52,232 nucleotides of DNA from Aquibium sp. ELW1220 (GTDB lineage: Bacteria > Pseudomonadota > Alphaproteobacteria > Rhizobiales > Rhizobiaceae). A program made the position numbers and the translations under genes. Under the pieces are notes generated by a model. It saw nothing but the letters and a program-made list of their open reading frames with translations. It had not been told where the DNA came from and searched no databases. Location: the NCBI RefSeq assembly GCF_030398385.1, contig NZ_JAOAOQ010000038.1, forward strand, positions 1 through 52,232, written 5' to 3'. This document shows, piece by piece, positions 6,167 to 14,841 of the stretch (positions within the stretch are counted from its first letter, which is position 1; every line of letters begins with the position of its first letter).

Positions 6167-8673
6167 GCCTCGCCTCCGGGCGCGCCGAGTTCTGCCAGCA
6201 GCCACCAGAAGGAGAGGGTGATGACGCCCGCCGCGAAGGCGTAAAGGTGGACGAGCAGGCCGATCCGAAGGTCGAGCAGGCGGGCGGGCGAAACCCAGCC
6301 GGCAGAGACCCGCCACAGGCCGTAGCAGGCGAAGACGAACCCGATCATCGCATGCAGGGCGGCATAGCAGAGCGCGACGAAGACGGTCGCGGCGGCGGCA
6401 TGCGCTGTCGGGTCGGCGATCGACACGGCCGACCAGGCGAAGAAGCCCGCACTTGCCGCATGCATCGCGGCGGTCAGCGCCAGCGGTGCCGTGCGGCCCG
6501 CGGCCCCGGCGCTCACGCCCCCGAGGGCAGCCACTCCACCGATCGCCAGGACGGCCAGTACGGCAAGGCTCGAAACAAGGTCCGGGCGCGGCATGTCGGG
6601 CGGGGGCCACCCCGGCGCTGAAATCCACAGGAAAAGCCCTCCGAAGGCCAGCGAGGCAACCAGCGTCGCATTCGCGATCAGCGCAAAGAGCGTGGCCCAG
6701 ATCGAGGGCGCGTTGCGGCTTTCGAAGTGCGAAGGAACCGAGATGCCCCGACCGATCGGTTCCGGCCCCGTGTCGCCTTGCCTGCCGCGGCCGACGGTCC
6801 ACCGGAGGAACAGGGCGACGATCAGGAGCGGCGCGATCGAGGCGATCCAGTAGACCTTGAAGAGCATGGCGAGGAAGAAGACGCCGGTGCCGAGGGCCGT
6901 GATCAGGGGCAGGTAGCTGGGGCGCGGCAGTTCCACCACCTGTTCGACGCCGCCGCCGATCGCCTCGACGGCGAGCGTTTCCATGCGGCCCTCGCGCACG
7001 AAGCCGAGATAGCCGCGCCCGGCTGCAAGTTCGGCGCCCACGTCGTCCGGACGGAGCGTGTCGGCGCGGGCCTCGACATGCGGCAGCGAGGCGAAGGCGT
7101 AGGCTGGAGGAGGCGTCGGCATCGCCCATTCGAGCGTCTGCGCCCGCCAGGGGTTGCGCCGGAAGGCCTGCCCGAAGCGGAAGTGCAGCGCAAAGTCGAG
7201 CAGCACCAGGCCAAAACCGATCGCCATGATGAAGGAGCCGACCGAAGAGACGAAGTTGAAGATCTCGAGCCCGGGCTCCGCGGGATAGAGGTGCGCCCGG
7301 CGCGGCATGCCGCGAAGCCCCGTCAGGTGCATGATGAAGAAGGTGACATTGAAGCCGACGAAGATCATCCAGAAGGCCGGCTTCGCCAGGTGATTGACCG
7401 CCATGCGGCCGGTGATGTGCGGCACCCAGTAGTAGGCAGCCCCCAGGATGGGGAACACGAAGCCGCCGACCAGAACGTAATGCAGGTGCGCGACGACGAA
7501 ATGGCTGTCGTGGGCCTGGATGTCGAACGGCACCATCGCGACCATCACGCCGGTCAGGCCGCCGATGACGAATATGAAGAGAAAGCCGAAGAAGTAGAGC
7601 ATCGGCAGCGAGAAGCGGGGCCGGCCGTGCGAGAGCGTGGCGAACCAGGCGAAGATCTGCACGGCGGTCGGAATGGCGACGAGCGCGCTCGCGGCGGAGA
7701 AGAAGCTGAGCGCGAGATGCGGGATGCCGACGAGATACATGTGGTGGACCCACAGTCCGAGTGACAGGAAGCCCATGGCGATCAGCGCCACCACGACGGC
7801 CTGATAGCCCGCGAGCGGGCGGCCGGCGAAGACCGGAAGGAAGGTGGATATGGCGCCGGCGGCCGGCAGGAAGATGATGTAGACTTCCGGATGGCCGAAG
7901 AGCCAGAAGAGGTGCTGCCACAGCAGCGGATCGCCGCCGCGTGCCGGGTCGAAGAAGGGCAGGTCGAAGGCGCGCTCGAGTTCGAGCAGGATCGATCCGA
8001 GGATGAGCGGCGGGAAGCCGACGAGCATCATGCCCGCCGTCACCAGCATGTACCATGCGAAGATCGGCATTCGGTCGAGCGACATGCCCGGTGCGCGCAG
8101 CTTCAGGATGCTGACGAGGATCTCGATGGCCGCAGACAGCGCCGAAATCTCCACGAAGGTGATGCCGAGCAGCCAGACATCGGCGTTGATGCCCGGCGAG
8201 AAGACGCGCGAGGAGAGCGGCGTGTACATGAACCAGCCGCTGTCGGGCGCGACGCCGAGGGCAAGGGCCGCGATTATGATCGTGCCCCCGAAGAGATAGC
8301 ACCAGTAGCCGTAGGCGGTGAGGCGGGGGAAGGCGAGGTCGCGTGCGCCCAGCAGTTTCGGGAGAAGGTAGATCGCCAGCCCTTCCAGCATGGGGATGGC
8401 GAAGAGGAACATCATGATCGTTCCGTGCATGGTGAAGACCTGCGCGTAGACGCCTTCCTCCATGAACGGGCTTTGCGACGAGGCGAGCTGGGTCCGGATC
8501 AGCATCCCGAGCAGTCCGCCGATGGCAAAGAAGATGGCCGCCGTGGCCATGAAGCGCTTCCCGATCACGGAATGGTTGACGGCCGCCAGCCGGGCGAGCC
8601 CCGGTCCGGTGCCCCAGATCGCCGTGAGCTGCCTGTGCAGGCGGAGCGCTTCGCTTCCTCGCGGCTGCGTCAT
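6163..8673 (-). CDS. Cytochrome c oxidase subunit I fused to subunit III (aa3 type)
   Basis: The 836-residue protein starts at 8673 (MTQPRGSEALRLHRQ), overlapping the coxII stop by 4 bases. The first ~550 residues are heme-copper oxidase subunit I: FTMHGTIMMFLFAIP with a heme a ligand, LFWLFGHPEVYIIFLPAAG with the CuB His-Tyr pair and the proton-channel Glu, and SHFVVAHLHYVLVGG with the heme a3 region. The Glu in GHPEVY and the Asp in LLGARDLAFPR indicate an A-type oxidase. After a linker, the last ~200 residues are a subunit-III-like helical bundle ending in LRIGLLVHLYAFAAGVITLSFW. I+III fusions are known in caa3/aa3 oxidases. It reduces O2 to water and pumps protons. No heme-A synthesis or assembly gene is in the window. 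Confidence 0.93.
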   Translation of the reverse strand: MTQPRGSEALRLHRQLTAIWGTGPGLARLAAVNHSVIGKRFMATAAIFFAIGGLLGMLIRTQLASSQSPFMEEGVYAQVFTMHGTIMMFLFAIPMLEGLAIYLLPKLLGARDLAFPRLTAYGYWCYLFGGTIIIAALALGVAPDSGWFMYTPLSSRVFSPGINADVWLLGITFVEISALSAAIEILVSILKLRAPGMSLDRMPIFAWYMLVTAGMMLVGFPPLILGSILLELERAFDLPFFDPARGGDPLLWQHLFWLFGHPEVYIIFLPAAGAISTFLPVFAGRPLAGYQAVVVALIAMGFLSLGLWVHHMYLVGIPHLALSFFSAASALVAIPTAVQIFAWFATLSHGRPRFSLPMLYFFGFLFIFVIGGLTGVMVAMVPFDIQAHDSHFVVAHLHYVLVGGFVFPILGAAYYWVPHITGRMAVNHLAKPAFWMIFVGFNVTFFIMHLTGLRGMPRRAHLYPAEPGLEIFNFVSSVGSFIMAIGFGLVLLDFALHFRFGQAFRRNPWRAQTLEWAMPTPPPAYAFASLPHVEARADTLRPDDVGAELAAGRGYLGFVREGRMETLAVEAIGGGVEQVVELPRPSYLPLITALGTGVFFLAMLFKVYWIASIAPLLIVALFLRWTVGRGRQGDTGPEPIGRGISVPSHFESRNAPSIWATLFALIANATLVASLAFGGLFLWISAPGWPPPDMPRPDLVSSLAVLAVLAIGGVAALGGVSAGAAGRTAPLALTAAMHAASAGFFAWSAVSIADPTAHAAAATVFVALCYAALHAMIGFVFACYGLWRVSAGWVSPARLLDLRIGLLVHLYAFAAGVITLSFWWLLAELGAPGGEA

Positions 8674-9347
8674 TCGGCGAAGTCCCTTTCCAGCAGGTCG
8701 AGGAAGGCGCCCGCTTCGTGCACCTTGACCTCGAAGCGCATGGTGGTGTGGCCGGTGCCGCAATACTCGGCGCAGAGCCCGCCGAAGGTTCCGGTGCGGT
8801 CGGCCACAAGCCGCACGTGGTTGCGATGGCCGGGCACCGCGTCGATCTTGCCGCCCAAGGCCGGAACCCAGAGGCTGTGGATCACGTCCGCGCTGACCGT
8901 CACGATGTCGACCGGGCGGTCGACGGGCATGTGCAGCACGCCGACGGTGACGGGGCCGCCTTCGGCGCCGACATAGTGGAACTCCCACTGCCACTGCCGC
9001 GCATGGGCCTCGACGCGAAGGGGATCACCTTCCCCCTCGCGTGCCAGCAGGTGCTCGCCTTGCACCAGCGACACGAGGAGCAGGGCCATCAGGACCGGCG
9101 CCGGCATCACGAGCCCGCCCCACAGGATCCATCGGCCGGCGGGCAGCCTCGCGCCGACGGACGGCTTCAGCATGACCAGCGCGAACAGGCCCATGACCAG
9201 CGCAAAGAGCACGATGGCGGCAAAGAACATGACCCACCACAGCCGCGCGATCGCCCGGGCGCCCGGGCCGGCGGGATCGAGCGCCGAGGCGTCGCCGGCG
9301 CAGCCGGCCAGCAGGACCGGCGCCACAAGCAAGACGGCAGGGAACAA
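8670..9347 (-). CDS. Cytochrome c oxidase subunit II, lipoprotein
   Basis: The protein has a lipobox (VLLAGC), two membrane helices (WWVMFFAAIVLFALVMGLFA and ILWGGLVMPAPVLMALLLVS) and a cupredoxin domain. The CuA site is complete: an upstream His in DVIHSLWVP and the CAEYCGTGHTTM cluster of Cys, Cys, His and Met. No cytochrome c domain is fused, so electrons must arrive from a separate donor. The start is uncertain. TTG at 9347 gives a lipoprotein of 225 residues but has no clear Shine-Dalgarno, and the only upstream ATG would place the gene antisense to the divergent DUF2231 gene. The stop overlaps the subunit I start (ATGA). Confidence 0.88.
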   Translation of the reverse strand: MFPAVLLVAPVLLAGCAGDASALDPAGPGARAIARLWWVMFFAAIVLFALVMGLFALVMLKPSVGARLPAGRWILWGGLVMPAPVLMALLLVSLVQGEHLLAREGEGDPLRVEAHARQWQWEFHYVGAEGGPVTVGVLHMPVDRPVDIVTVSADVIHSLWVPALGGKIDAVPGHRNHVRLVADRTGTFGGLCAEYCGTGHTTMRFEVKVHEAGAFLDLLERDFAE

Positions 9348-9348
9348 G

Positions 9349-9366
9349 AAGGCGCGCGCGCGCCTT
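9349..9366. promoter_or_regulatory. Perfect 18-base palindrome in divergent oxidase promoter
   Basis: AAGGCGCGCGCGCGCCTT is fully self-complementary. It sits in the ~40-base space between the proposed coxII start and the divergent DUF2231 start. It could be an operator controlling both directions. It could equally affect coxII translation, because it lies where the coxII ribosome-binding site should be. Confidence 0.4.
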
Positions 9367-9389
9367 ACTGCCGGAACAGGAGTTCCCGC

Positions 9390-9890
9390 ATGTCCGACAG
9401 CGAAAGCCGCCCCAATCCGGTCAACCAGGCCGTCAACGAACTGGATGTGACGTCCGCGGTGGCGATCGCCGGCCATCCGATCCACGCCATGAGCGTGCAT
9501 TTTCCGATCGCCCTGGTCATAGGCACGCTCGGTATCGACATCTTCTACTGGTGGTCGGCCGATCCGTTCTGGCTGCGGGTCGGGCTGTGGTCGTCGGGCT
9601 TCGCTTTCGGCGGCGGACTGGTCGCCGCGTTCGCCGGAACGGCGGAACTGCTTCTGGTGCGCGGCATCCGTGGCCGGGTGGCGAGTTGGGCGCACGGCGT
9701 GGCTGCCATGACGCTGATCGCCGTGGCTGGGCTGAACTGGGGCATCCGGGTGCAGGATACCGCCGACGTCCTGCCGCACGGTCTCCTCCTGTCGCTGCTG
9801 GCGACGTTCCTGACCGGTCTTGCCGGCTGGCACGGCGGAAAACTGATCTTCCATCACGGCATCGGCCTCATGGTATCGGCCAAGGACTGA
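9390..9890 (+). CDS. DUF2231 membrane protein
   Basis: The 166-residue protein carries the DUF2231 core: AIAGHPIHAMSVHFPIALVI with two His, followed by four hydrophobic helices (FWLRVGLWSSGFAFGGGLVA, WAHGVAAMTLIAVAGLNWGI, LLLSLLATFLTGLAGW) and a closing His pair in KLIFHHGIG. The His placement suggests heme or metal binding, which is unproven in the family. The start at 9390 is supported by CAGGAG seven bases upstream. The gene is divergent from coxII and its 3' end overlaps the convergent CopD-like gene by 23 bases. DUF2231 genes often neighbour PQQ sugar dehydrogenases and cytochromes, as here, which suggests a role in periplasmic electron transfer. Confidence 0.85.
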   Translation: MSDSESRPNPVNQAVNELDVTSAVAIAGHPIHAMSVHFPIALVIGTLGIDIFYWWSADPFWLRVGLWSSGFAFGGGLVAAFAGTAELLLVRGIRGRVASWAHGVAAMTLIAVAGLNWGIRVQDTADVLPHGLLLSLLATFLTGLAGWHGGKLIFHHGIGLMVSAKD

Positions 9891-10374
9891 GGTCCTCGGC
9901 CAGCCGGCGCAGGCCGCCCGGCTCGGTCAGCACGGAGGGGACAAGGCTCCTCCATTCGATCTCGGGTTTCGCCAGGACGAGGGCCAGCACACCCACGATG
10001 AGGGCGACCGTTGCCGCGGTCACGGCAATGAAGCGCCAGACGGGATAGATCTGCCCTTCCTCGAACAGGCGGATGATGACCAGCCCCGTCAGCGTGTGGA
10101 GGAGGGCAAGCAGGGCCACGAGCGCCAGTTTGGCCGAAAGCCAGGGCTGATAGGCCTGGCTGACGAAGATCAGGCCGGCTCCCGAGGCTATGGCAAGGAA
10201 CGCGGCCGGCGAGACCAGCTTGAGGAAGGCGAACCGTGTGGTTCGCTGGAGCATGTACAGGCGGTCGCCCTGTACGATGCGGGCGCGCTGCACATAGAGG
10301 CCAGGCAGGCTGACGAGACCGGCCATCCAGACGCAGACGGCCGCGATGTGCAGCAGCTTGAGCCAGACGATCAT
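9868..10374 (-). CDS. CopD/DUF2269-like integral membrane protein
   Basis: The 168-residue protein, read from ATG 10374 (MIVWLKLLHIAAVCVW), has four hydrophobic helices. The first has the LLHIAAVCVWMAG motif common in CopD-like and DUF2269 proteins, whose His residues may bind copper or heme. Later helices are KLVSPAAFLAIASGAGLIFV, AKLALVALLALLHTLTGLVI and FIAVTAATVALIVGVLALVL. A longer version starting at 10506 is possible but adds a poorly conserved-looking N-terminus. The gene is last in the leftward transporter series. Its link with the oxidase (copper supply or an electron-transfer membrane partner) is inferred only from proximity. Confidence 0.7.
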   Translation of the reverse strand: MIVWLKLLHIAAVCVWMAGLVSLPGLYVQRARIVQGDRLYMLQRTTRFAFLKLVSPAAFLAIASGAGLIFVSQAYQPWLSAKLALVALLALLHTLTGLVIIRLFEEGQIYPVWRFIAVTAATVALIVGVLALVLAKPEIEWRSLVPSVLTEPGGLRRLAEDLSPWPIP

Positions 10375-10614
10375 CCGTTCCGACCATGGATCGTCAACTG
10401 GCGTCCCCTTCGACTTCCGCTCGATCACGCCTGTCATGGCGCGTCCCGCCGATGGCATGCAGCACGACGGTGCGCGGCCATGGGCGGGCGACAGGAACAG
10501 GAACACGGCAGGGGAGCGATGGTTCCGGGGCAGCGGCAGGTTCGACGGGCGCAGCCGTTGGGGCGTCGGAGTCGTCTGCGTCCCGCGGCGGGGATGCCCG
10601 ATCGGCCGGCTTTG

Positions 10615-12558
10615 CTACCGCGGGGTCGGTCGGTCGCCGATCCCGTCGCGCGCGGCGATCGTCGTTCGGGCGCTGCCTGCGAGGGCGTAGAAGGCGAGCA
10701 GGACGAGGCCGGCCGCCGACACCACGTATTCGAGTGTCCAGCCACCGAGTTCGTGGATCGGCGCGATCATCGCGTTGCCCAGGATCGTCCAGCCGATGCG
10801 CGTCGCGAGCCCCAGCGGCCTGAGGGCGTGGCCGACCAGCCCGCCGGTGACGAGCACGAGCGCGGCTGCCGAACTGACGAAGACGTAGACGATGTCGACC
10901 GCGCTGCCGACCATCAGGAGCCCCGGCTTGTAGATGAACAGGAAGGGCAGGATGTAGGCGATCCAGCCGAAGCGGAAGCCTTCGATGCTGGTCTTGAGCT
11001 GCGGCGCGTTGGCGATGCTGGCCGCGGCGAAGGAGGCCATGGCGATCGGCGGCGTGATCATCGACAGCATGCCGTAGTAGAAGACGAACATGTGCGCCTG
11101 CATCGGCGCGATGCCGAGCTGCGTCAGGGCAGGGGCCGCCAGCGACGCCATCAGGAGATAGACGCCGGTGGTGGGCAGTCCCATGCCGAGCACGACGCCG
11201 ACGCCGGCCGTCACCAGCAGCAGGGCAAACAGGCTCTCGCCGCCGAAGTCGAGCAGGTAGAGCGACAGCGCGAAGCCGAGGCCCGTGGTGGTGAGCAGAC
11301 CGATGATCATGCCGGCGGCGGCGGTGATCAGGAGGATGTCGCAGGTGGACTGACCGGTCTTCACGATCGCGTCGAGCAGTCTGCGCGGCGACAGCCGCCG
11401 TTCCTCGGGTCCGAAGAACGAGGTGGCGAGGCCCAGCGCCACCATCGCCACGATCGCCCAGATGGCTGCAAGCTCGGCGCGGACGTTGAAGCTGAAGATC
11501 GAAACGAGAAGCACGCCGATGCCCAGCATGGGGAGCCAGCCCTGGGCGAGGACCGAGGCCATCGGGGTGCGGTCGAGGTCCTTCAAAGACGGAATGCTGT
11601 CGCGGTGGGCGATGAAGTGGATCTGCACGAAGACGGACAGGTAGTAGAGGATCGCGGGCAGCAGCGCCGCGATGACGATGTCGCGGTAGGGAACCTGCAG
11701 GAGTTCGGCCATCAGGAAGGCGGCTGCGCCCATGATCGGAGGCATCAGCTGGCCGCCGGTCGAGGCGACCGCCTCGATGGCGCCGGCCTGCTCCGGCCGG
11801 AAACCCGCCTTCTTCATCATCGGGATGGTCATGACGCCGGTGGACATCACGTTCGAGACCGCGCTGCCGGAGATCGATCCGAAGAGGGCGGACGCCGTGA
11901 CGGCGACCTTTGCGGTGTTGCCGGGGCCGTTTCCGGCCACGCGAAGAGAGAGCTGCGTGAAGAAGTCGCCGCCTCCGACGGCCAGCAGCAGGCCGCCGAA
12001 CAGTACGAAGACGACCACCACGAAGGCCGCGATCTGCAGCGCCTGGCCCCATGTGGCGGTCGAGTCGGTGCCGAGGAAGCGCAGGACGTCGGCGATCGGC
12101 TGCGGCCGCCCCGTCAGGGCGCCGGGGACCCAGTCGCCGAACAGCGCGTAGAGCAGCATGACGATGAAGATGATGATCAGGGCCCAGCCGATGACCCGGC
12201 GCAGCCCCTCCATCACCAGGCCCGTGGTAACGATGCCGAGGAGCAGTGCTTCCGTGGGACGCTGGAAGGCGCCTTCCGAGAGGACGGGAAAGCGGATGAA
12301 GACGAAGAGGCCGAGCCCGAAGGCGGCGACGCCCAGCGCCGCATCGACTGCGTTGAAGAGGCCTCTTCCGGGCCGGCAGGCCCGGAAGAAGACCACCGCG
12401 AGCGCCGCGCCCAGCATGAGCGCGGCGATCTGTTCCGGGTAGATGAGAATGCCGAGACGTTGCGGAACCGATGCGATCCAGGCGATTGATCCGGCCGGCA
12501 CGAGCACGGCCAGGACCGCGGGAACGATGCGAAGCGGATTGCGAACGTCTGCGTTCAT
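10615..12558 (-). CDS. TRAP transporter fused permease (TAXI system, DctQM type)
   Basis: The 647-residue protein is a fused small plus large TRAP permease of the kind that pairs with TAXI binding proteins. About four helices at the N-terminus replace DctQ. The DctM-like part follows, with family motifs in ATASALFGSISGSAVSNVMSTG (two Gly/Ser-rich re-entrant loops), MKKAGFRPEQAGAIEAVASTGGQLMPPIMGAAAF and GMGLPTTGVYLLMASLAAPAL. It drives Na+- or H+-coupled uptake of an organic acid. Its binding protein is encoded 26 bases upstream. Substrates of TAXI-TRAPs are mostly dicarboxylates such as glutamate or 2-oxoglutarate; the substrate here is unknown. Confidence 0.92.
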   Translation of the reverse strand: MNADVRNPLRIVPAVLAVLVPAGSIAWIASVPQRLGILIYPEQIAALMLGAALAVVFFRACRPGRGLFNAVDAALGVAAFGLGLFVFIRFPVLSEGAFQRPTEALLLGIVTTGLVMEGLRRVIGWALIIIFIVMLLYALFGDWVPGALTGRPQPIADVLRFLGTDSTATWGQALQIAAFVVVVFVLFGGLLLAVGGGDFFTQLSLRVAGNGPGNTAKVAVTASALFGSISGSAVSNVMSTGVMTIPMMKKAGFRPEQAGAIEAVASTGGQLMPPIMGAAAFLMAELLQVPYRDIVIAALLPAILYYLSVFVQIHFIAHRDSIPSLKDLDRTPMASVLAQGWLPMLGIGVLLVSIFSFNVRAELAAIWAIVAMVALGLATSFFGPEERRLSPRRLLDAIVKTGQSTCDILLITAAAGMIIGLLTTTGLGFALSLYLLDFGGESLFALLLVTAGVGVVLGMGLPTTGVYLLMASLAAPALTQLGIAPMQAHMFVFYYGMLSMITPPIAMASFAAASIANAPQLKTSIEGFRFGWIAYILPFLFIYKPGLLMVGSAVDIVYVFVSSAAALVLVTGGLVGHALRPLGLATRIGWTILGNAMIAPIHELGGWTLEYVVSAAGLVLLAFYALAGSARTTIAARDGIGDRPTPR

Positions 12559-12584
12559 CTCGATCTAACCCTGGCGGCGGTCGA

Positions 12585-13526
12585 TCATTCGCCGGTCCAG
12601 ATGCCGACGCTCTTGTAGAACTCGATCGCGCCCGGGTGGTACTCGAGCACGCCCGCCTTGCCGATCTTGGCAGGATCGTATTCGTTCCAGATCGGGCCGG
12701 TTTCCTTGAGCGCCGCCTGGCCTTCGAAAAGCGCCTTGGCGACCTTGGCCACGACCTCGTTCGGCACCTCTGCATTGGCAAAGAGGGTGTAGTCGTAGGC
12801 GAAGATCACCGTGTCCTCGCTGACGCCCGGCACCTTGTAGGATCCGACCGGCTTGAGGAACGTTCCCGGAAGCTCGGCGGCCAGCACCTTCTCGTCGCCT
12901 TCCTTGTAGTTGAGGAAGGTCACCCCCTTGAGCGTGGTCTCGAAATCGAACGTGTACTGCGCGCCGGCGGTGGCGATCGTCAGGTCGGTCGCGCCGTCCT
13001 TGAAGGCCTGGAACTGCGCGGGGAAGTTCGCGGTAGGGACGCTGGTCACGTCGTCATAGGTCAGGCCGGCCGTGGCGAGCGAGGCGCGGATGATGTAGTC
13101 GCCGAGCGAATTGGCCGGGAAACGCGGCACGCGCTTGCCCTTGAGGCCATCCAGCGTCTTGATGCCGAGCGACGAGGGAACCATCATTCCGGCGTTGAAC
13201 GGGATCAGCGTGGCGACCAGCTTGAGGTTGGGCGCGGGCTGGCCAGCCGACATGCCTTCGCCCTTGAGGGCGTAGAAGGTCTGCGGATAGTTGGCGATGC
13301 CGAATTCGACGCGGCCGTCATTGACCAGCGGAATGTACTGCGACGTGTTGGCCAGCATCTGCGGCCGGACCTGGAGGTCGGTGGCCTGCGACACGGTCTT
13401 GGCGATCGCTGTCGCGATCTGCTCCGTCGCGCCGCCCTGGGTGGTCGCCAGGCCGATGGTCTGCGCCATTGCGCCGGAGACGGTCGTCACGGCGATGGCG
13501 GCCGCGAAGGCGAGGGATTTCAGCAT
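12585..13526 (-). CDS. TAXI-family TRAP solute-binding protein
   Basis: The 313-residue protein has a Sec signal peptide (MLKSLAFAAAIAVTTVSGAMA). The mature part starts QTIGLATTQGGATEQIATAIA, followed by SQYIPLVNDGRVEFGIANYPQ, typical of TAXI proteins, and NAGMMVPSSLGIKTLDGLKGKRVPR. It captures the ligand in the periplasm for the fused permease encoded next. GGGAACGAG lies just upstream of the ATG. The gene follows the Liv-type importer with an 87-base gap that contains a strong hairpin, so it may be co-transcribed with that importer at reduced level. Confidence 0.92.
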   Translation of the reverse strand: MLKSLAFAAAIAVTTVSGAMAQTIGLATTQGGATEQIATAIAKTVSQATDLQVRPQMLANTSQYIPLVNDGRVEFGIANYPQTFYALKGEGMSAGQPAPNLKLVATLIPFNAGMMVPSSLGIKTLDGLKGKRVPRFPANSLGDYIIRASLATAGLTYDDVTSVPTANFPAQFQAFKDGATDLTIATAGAQYTFDFETTLKGVTFLNYKEGDEKVLAAELPGTFLKPVGSYKVPGVSEDTVIFAYDYTLFANAEVPNEVVAKVAKALFEGQAALKETGPIWNEYDPAKIGKAGVLEYHPGAIEFYKSVGIWTGE

Positions 13527-13563
13527 GGTCTCGTTCCCTTTTCTCGGTTTCGTTTCCTGAAGG

Positions 13564-13591
13564 GTGGCGGCCGGTGGAAGCCGGCCGCCAC
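13564..13591 (-). terminator. GC-rich hairpin between two importer operons
   Basis: GTGGCGGCCGG and CCGGCCGCCAC form a perfect 11-base-pair stem with a six-base loop (TGGAAG). It lies just after the stop of the ABC binding protein and before the TAXI binding protein, both read leftward. No T-run follows, so it is a weak or Rho-assisted terminator, or an mRNA 3'-end stabiliser, rather than a classical intrinsic terminator. Confidence 0.5.
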
Positions 13592-13613
13592 GGCAGCCGC
13601 TCGATCGTGTGCC

Positions 13614-14789
13614 TTATTCGCACTTATCGGCGGGAGCCTCGTCGAACTTGGTCCACTCGCCGCCCTTGATCTCGATGACGTAGCCCGGCAGTTCGGCGTC
13701 GTGGCCTGCAAAGCAGATGTCGTCTCCGAGGATGCCGGAGAAGCGCACGCCTTCCATGCCCGCGACGATGGCCGCGCGCTCTTCCTCGAGCTTGGCCGGA
13801 TCGCCCGTCACGCCGGCCTTCTCCATCACCTGCTTCAGCAGGAAGATGGTGTCGTAGGCCTGGGCGTCGGAATGGTGGGCGCCGAGCTTGTGGATGCCGC
13901 GCTTGCCGGTCTCCTCGACGAACTTGGCGTTGAAGGCCTGCGAGGCCTCGGTGCGGCCCTTCCAGAAGCCGGCGACGAGCAGGGTGCCGTCGCCTTCGGG
14001 ACCGAACAGTTCGACGACGTTCGGATCGGCGAAGATCTGCGAGCCGATGATGCGGCCCTTGAAGCCCTGGCGGCGCAGTTCCTTGATGACCTTGGAAGCC
14101 GATTCCGGCAGCGCGGCGATGGCGACGAGGTCGGGGTCGGCCTGCATGATCTGCGCGGCCTGCGCGGACATGTCGAAGCTCTTGTACTGCACCGCGATCG
14201 GGTCGCCGTGCTTGATGCCGGCCTTTGCGAGCAGGGCAGGGTAGAGCTTGGTGCCGGCTGCGTTGGAGACGACCTCCTCGGAGATGTAGACGATCTCGGC
14301 CGTGTCGGCCTTGATGCCCTTGGCCTTGATCGAATTCAGGAGGCGGCCGAACTGCTTGGTCTCGTCTTCCGTCAGGCGCCAGCCATAGGTGCGGCCGTCG
14401 GTCAGGCCGGGCGCCGAGGCGGACGTCGGCATCATCAGGACCTTGAGGCGCTCGGCGTCATTGAGCGCGACAGCCGATTCACCCGACGAGAAGGGGCCGG
14501 CGATGGCCAGCACGCCGTCGTCCTGGATGAGCTTGCGGGCGCCGACCGAGGCCTGCTTGGGGTCCGAACCGGTGTCGAAGCGGACGATTTCGACGGGCTT
14601 GCCGTTGATGCCGCCGGCGGCATTGATTTCCTCGACGGCGATGTCGATGGCCGTCAGCGTCGGCTCGCCGGGACCCTTGAGCGGGCCTGCGGTGACGACG
14701 ATGTTGCCGATCTTGATGGTTTCCTGCGCGTAGGCGGTGCCTGCAGCGAGCAGGATCGCGGCTGCGGCGAGTAGCGACCTGACTTTCAT
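13614..14789 (-). CDS. Branched-chain-amino-acid-type ABC substrate-binding protein (LivK-like)
   Basis: The 391-residue protein has a signal peptide (MKVRSLLAAAAILLAAGTAYA) and the type-1 periplasmic binding fold: IKIGNIVVTAGPLKGPGEPT, DIAVEEINAAGGINGKPVEI, KLIQDDGVLAIAGPFSSGES and GFKGRIIGSQIFADPNVVEL. The start is supported by AGAGGAG upstream. It lies 3' of the four transport genes of the same operon. Liv-type binding proteins of catabolic islands often bind aromatic acids or other carboxylates rather than amino acids. With the divergent ring-degradation genes next door, the ligand is probably that pathway's substrate (inference). Confidence 0.92.
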   Translation of the reverse strand: MKVRSLLAAAAILLAAGTAYAQETIKIGNIVVTAGPLKGPGEPTLTAIDIAVEEINAAGGINGKPVEIVRFDTGSDPKQASVGARKLIQDDGVLAIAGPFSSGESAVALNDAERLKVLMMPTSASAPGLTDGRTYGWRLTEDETKQFGRLLNSIKAKGIKADTAEIVYISEEVVSNAAGTKLYPALLAKAGIKHGDPIAVQYKSFDMSAQAAQIMQADPDLVAIAALPESASKVIKELRRQGFKGRIIGSQIFADPNVVELFGPEGDGTLLVAGFWKGRTEASQAFNAKFVEETGKRGIHKLGAHHSDAQAYDTIFLLKQVMEKAGVTGDPAKLEEERAAIVAGMEGVRFSGILGDDICFAGHDAELPGYVIEIKGGEWTKFDEAPADKCE

Positions 14790-14841
14790 TGCTGTTCTCC
14801 TCTTGGGTTGTTTCGTTGTCTTGTGCAGTTCCGTCCGCCGT

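Noticed and set aside
10096-12489. 797-codon plus-strand frame opposite the TRAP permease
   Set aside because: Composition is hydrophilic nonsense (His/Asp/Gln/Arg-rich) typical of antisense of membrane-protein genes; the minus strand encodes an unmistakable TRAP permease.
12471-14774. 767-codon plus-strand frame opposite the two binding proteins
   Set aside because: Shadow frame spanning two well-defined minus-strand genes with signal peptides; no start with a ribosome-binding site.
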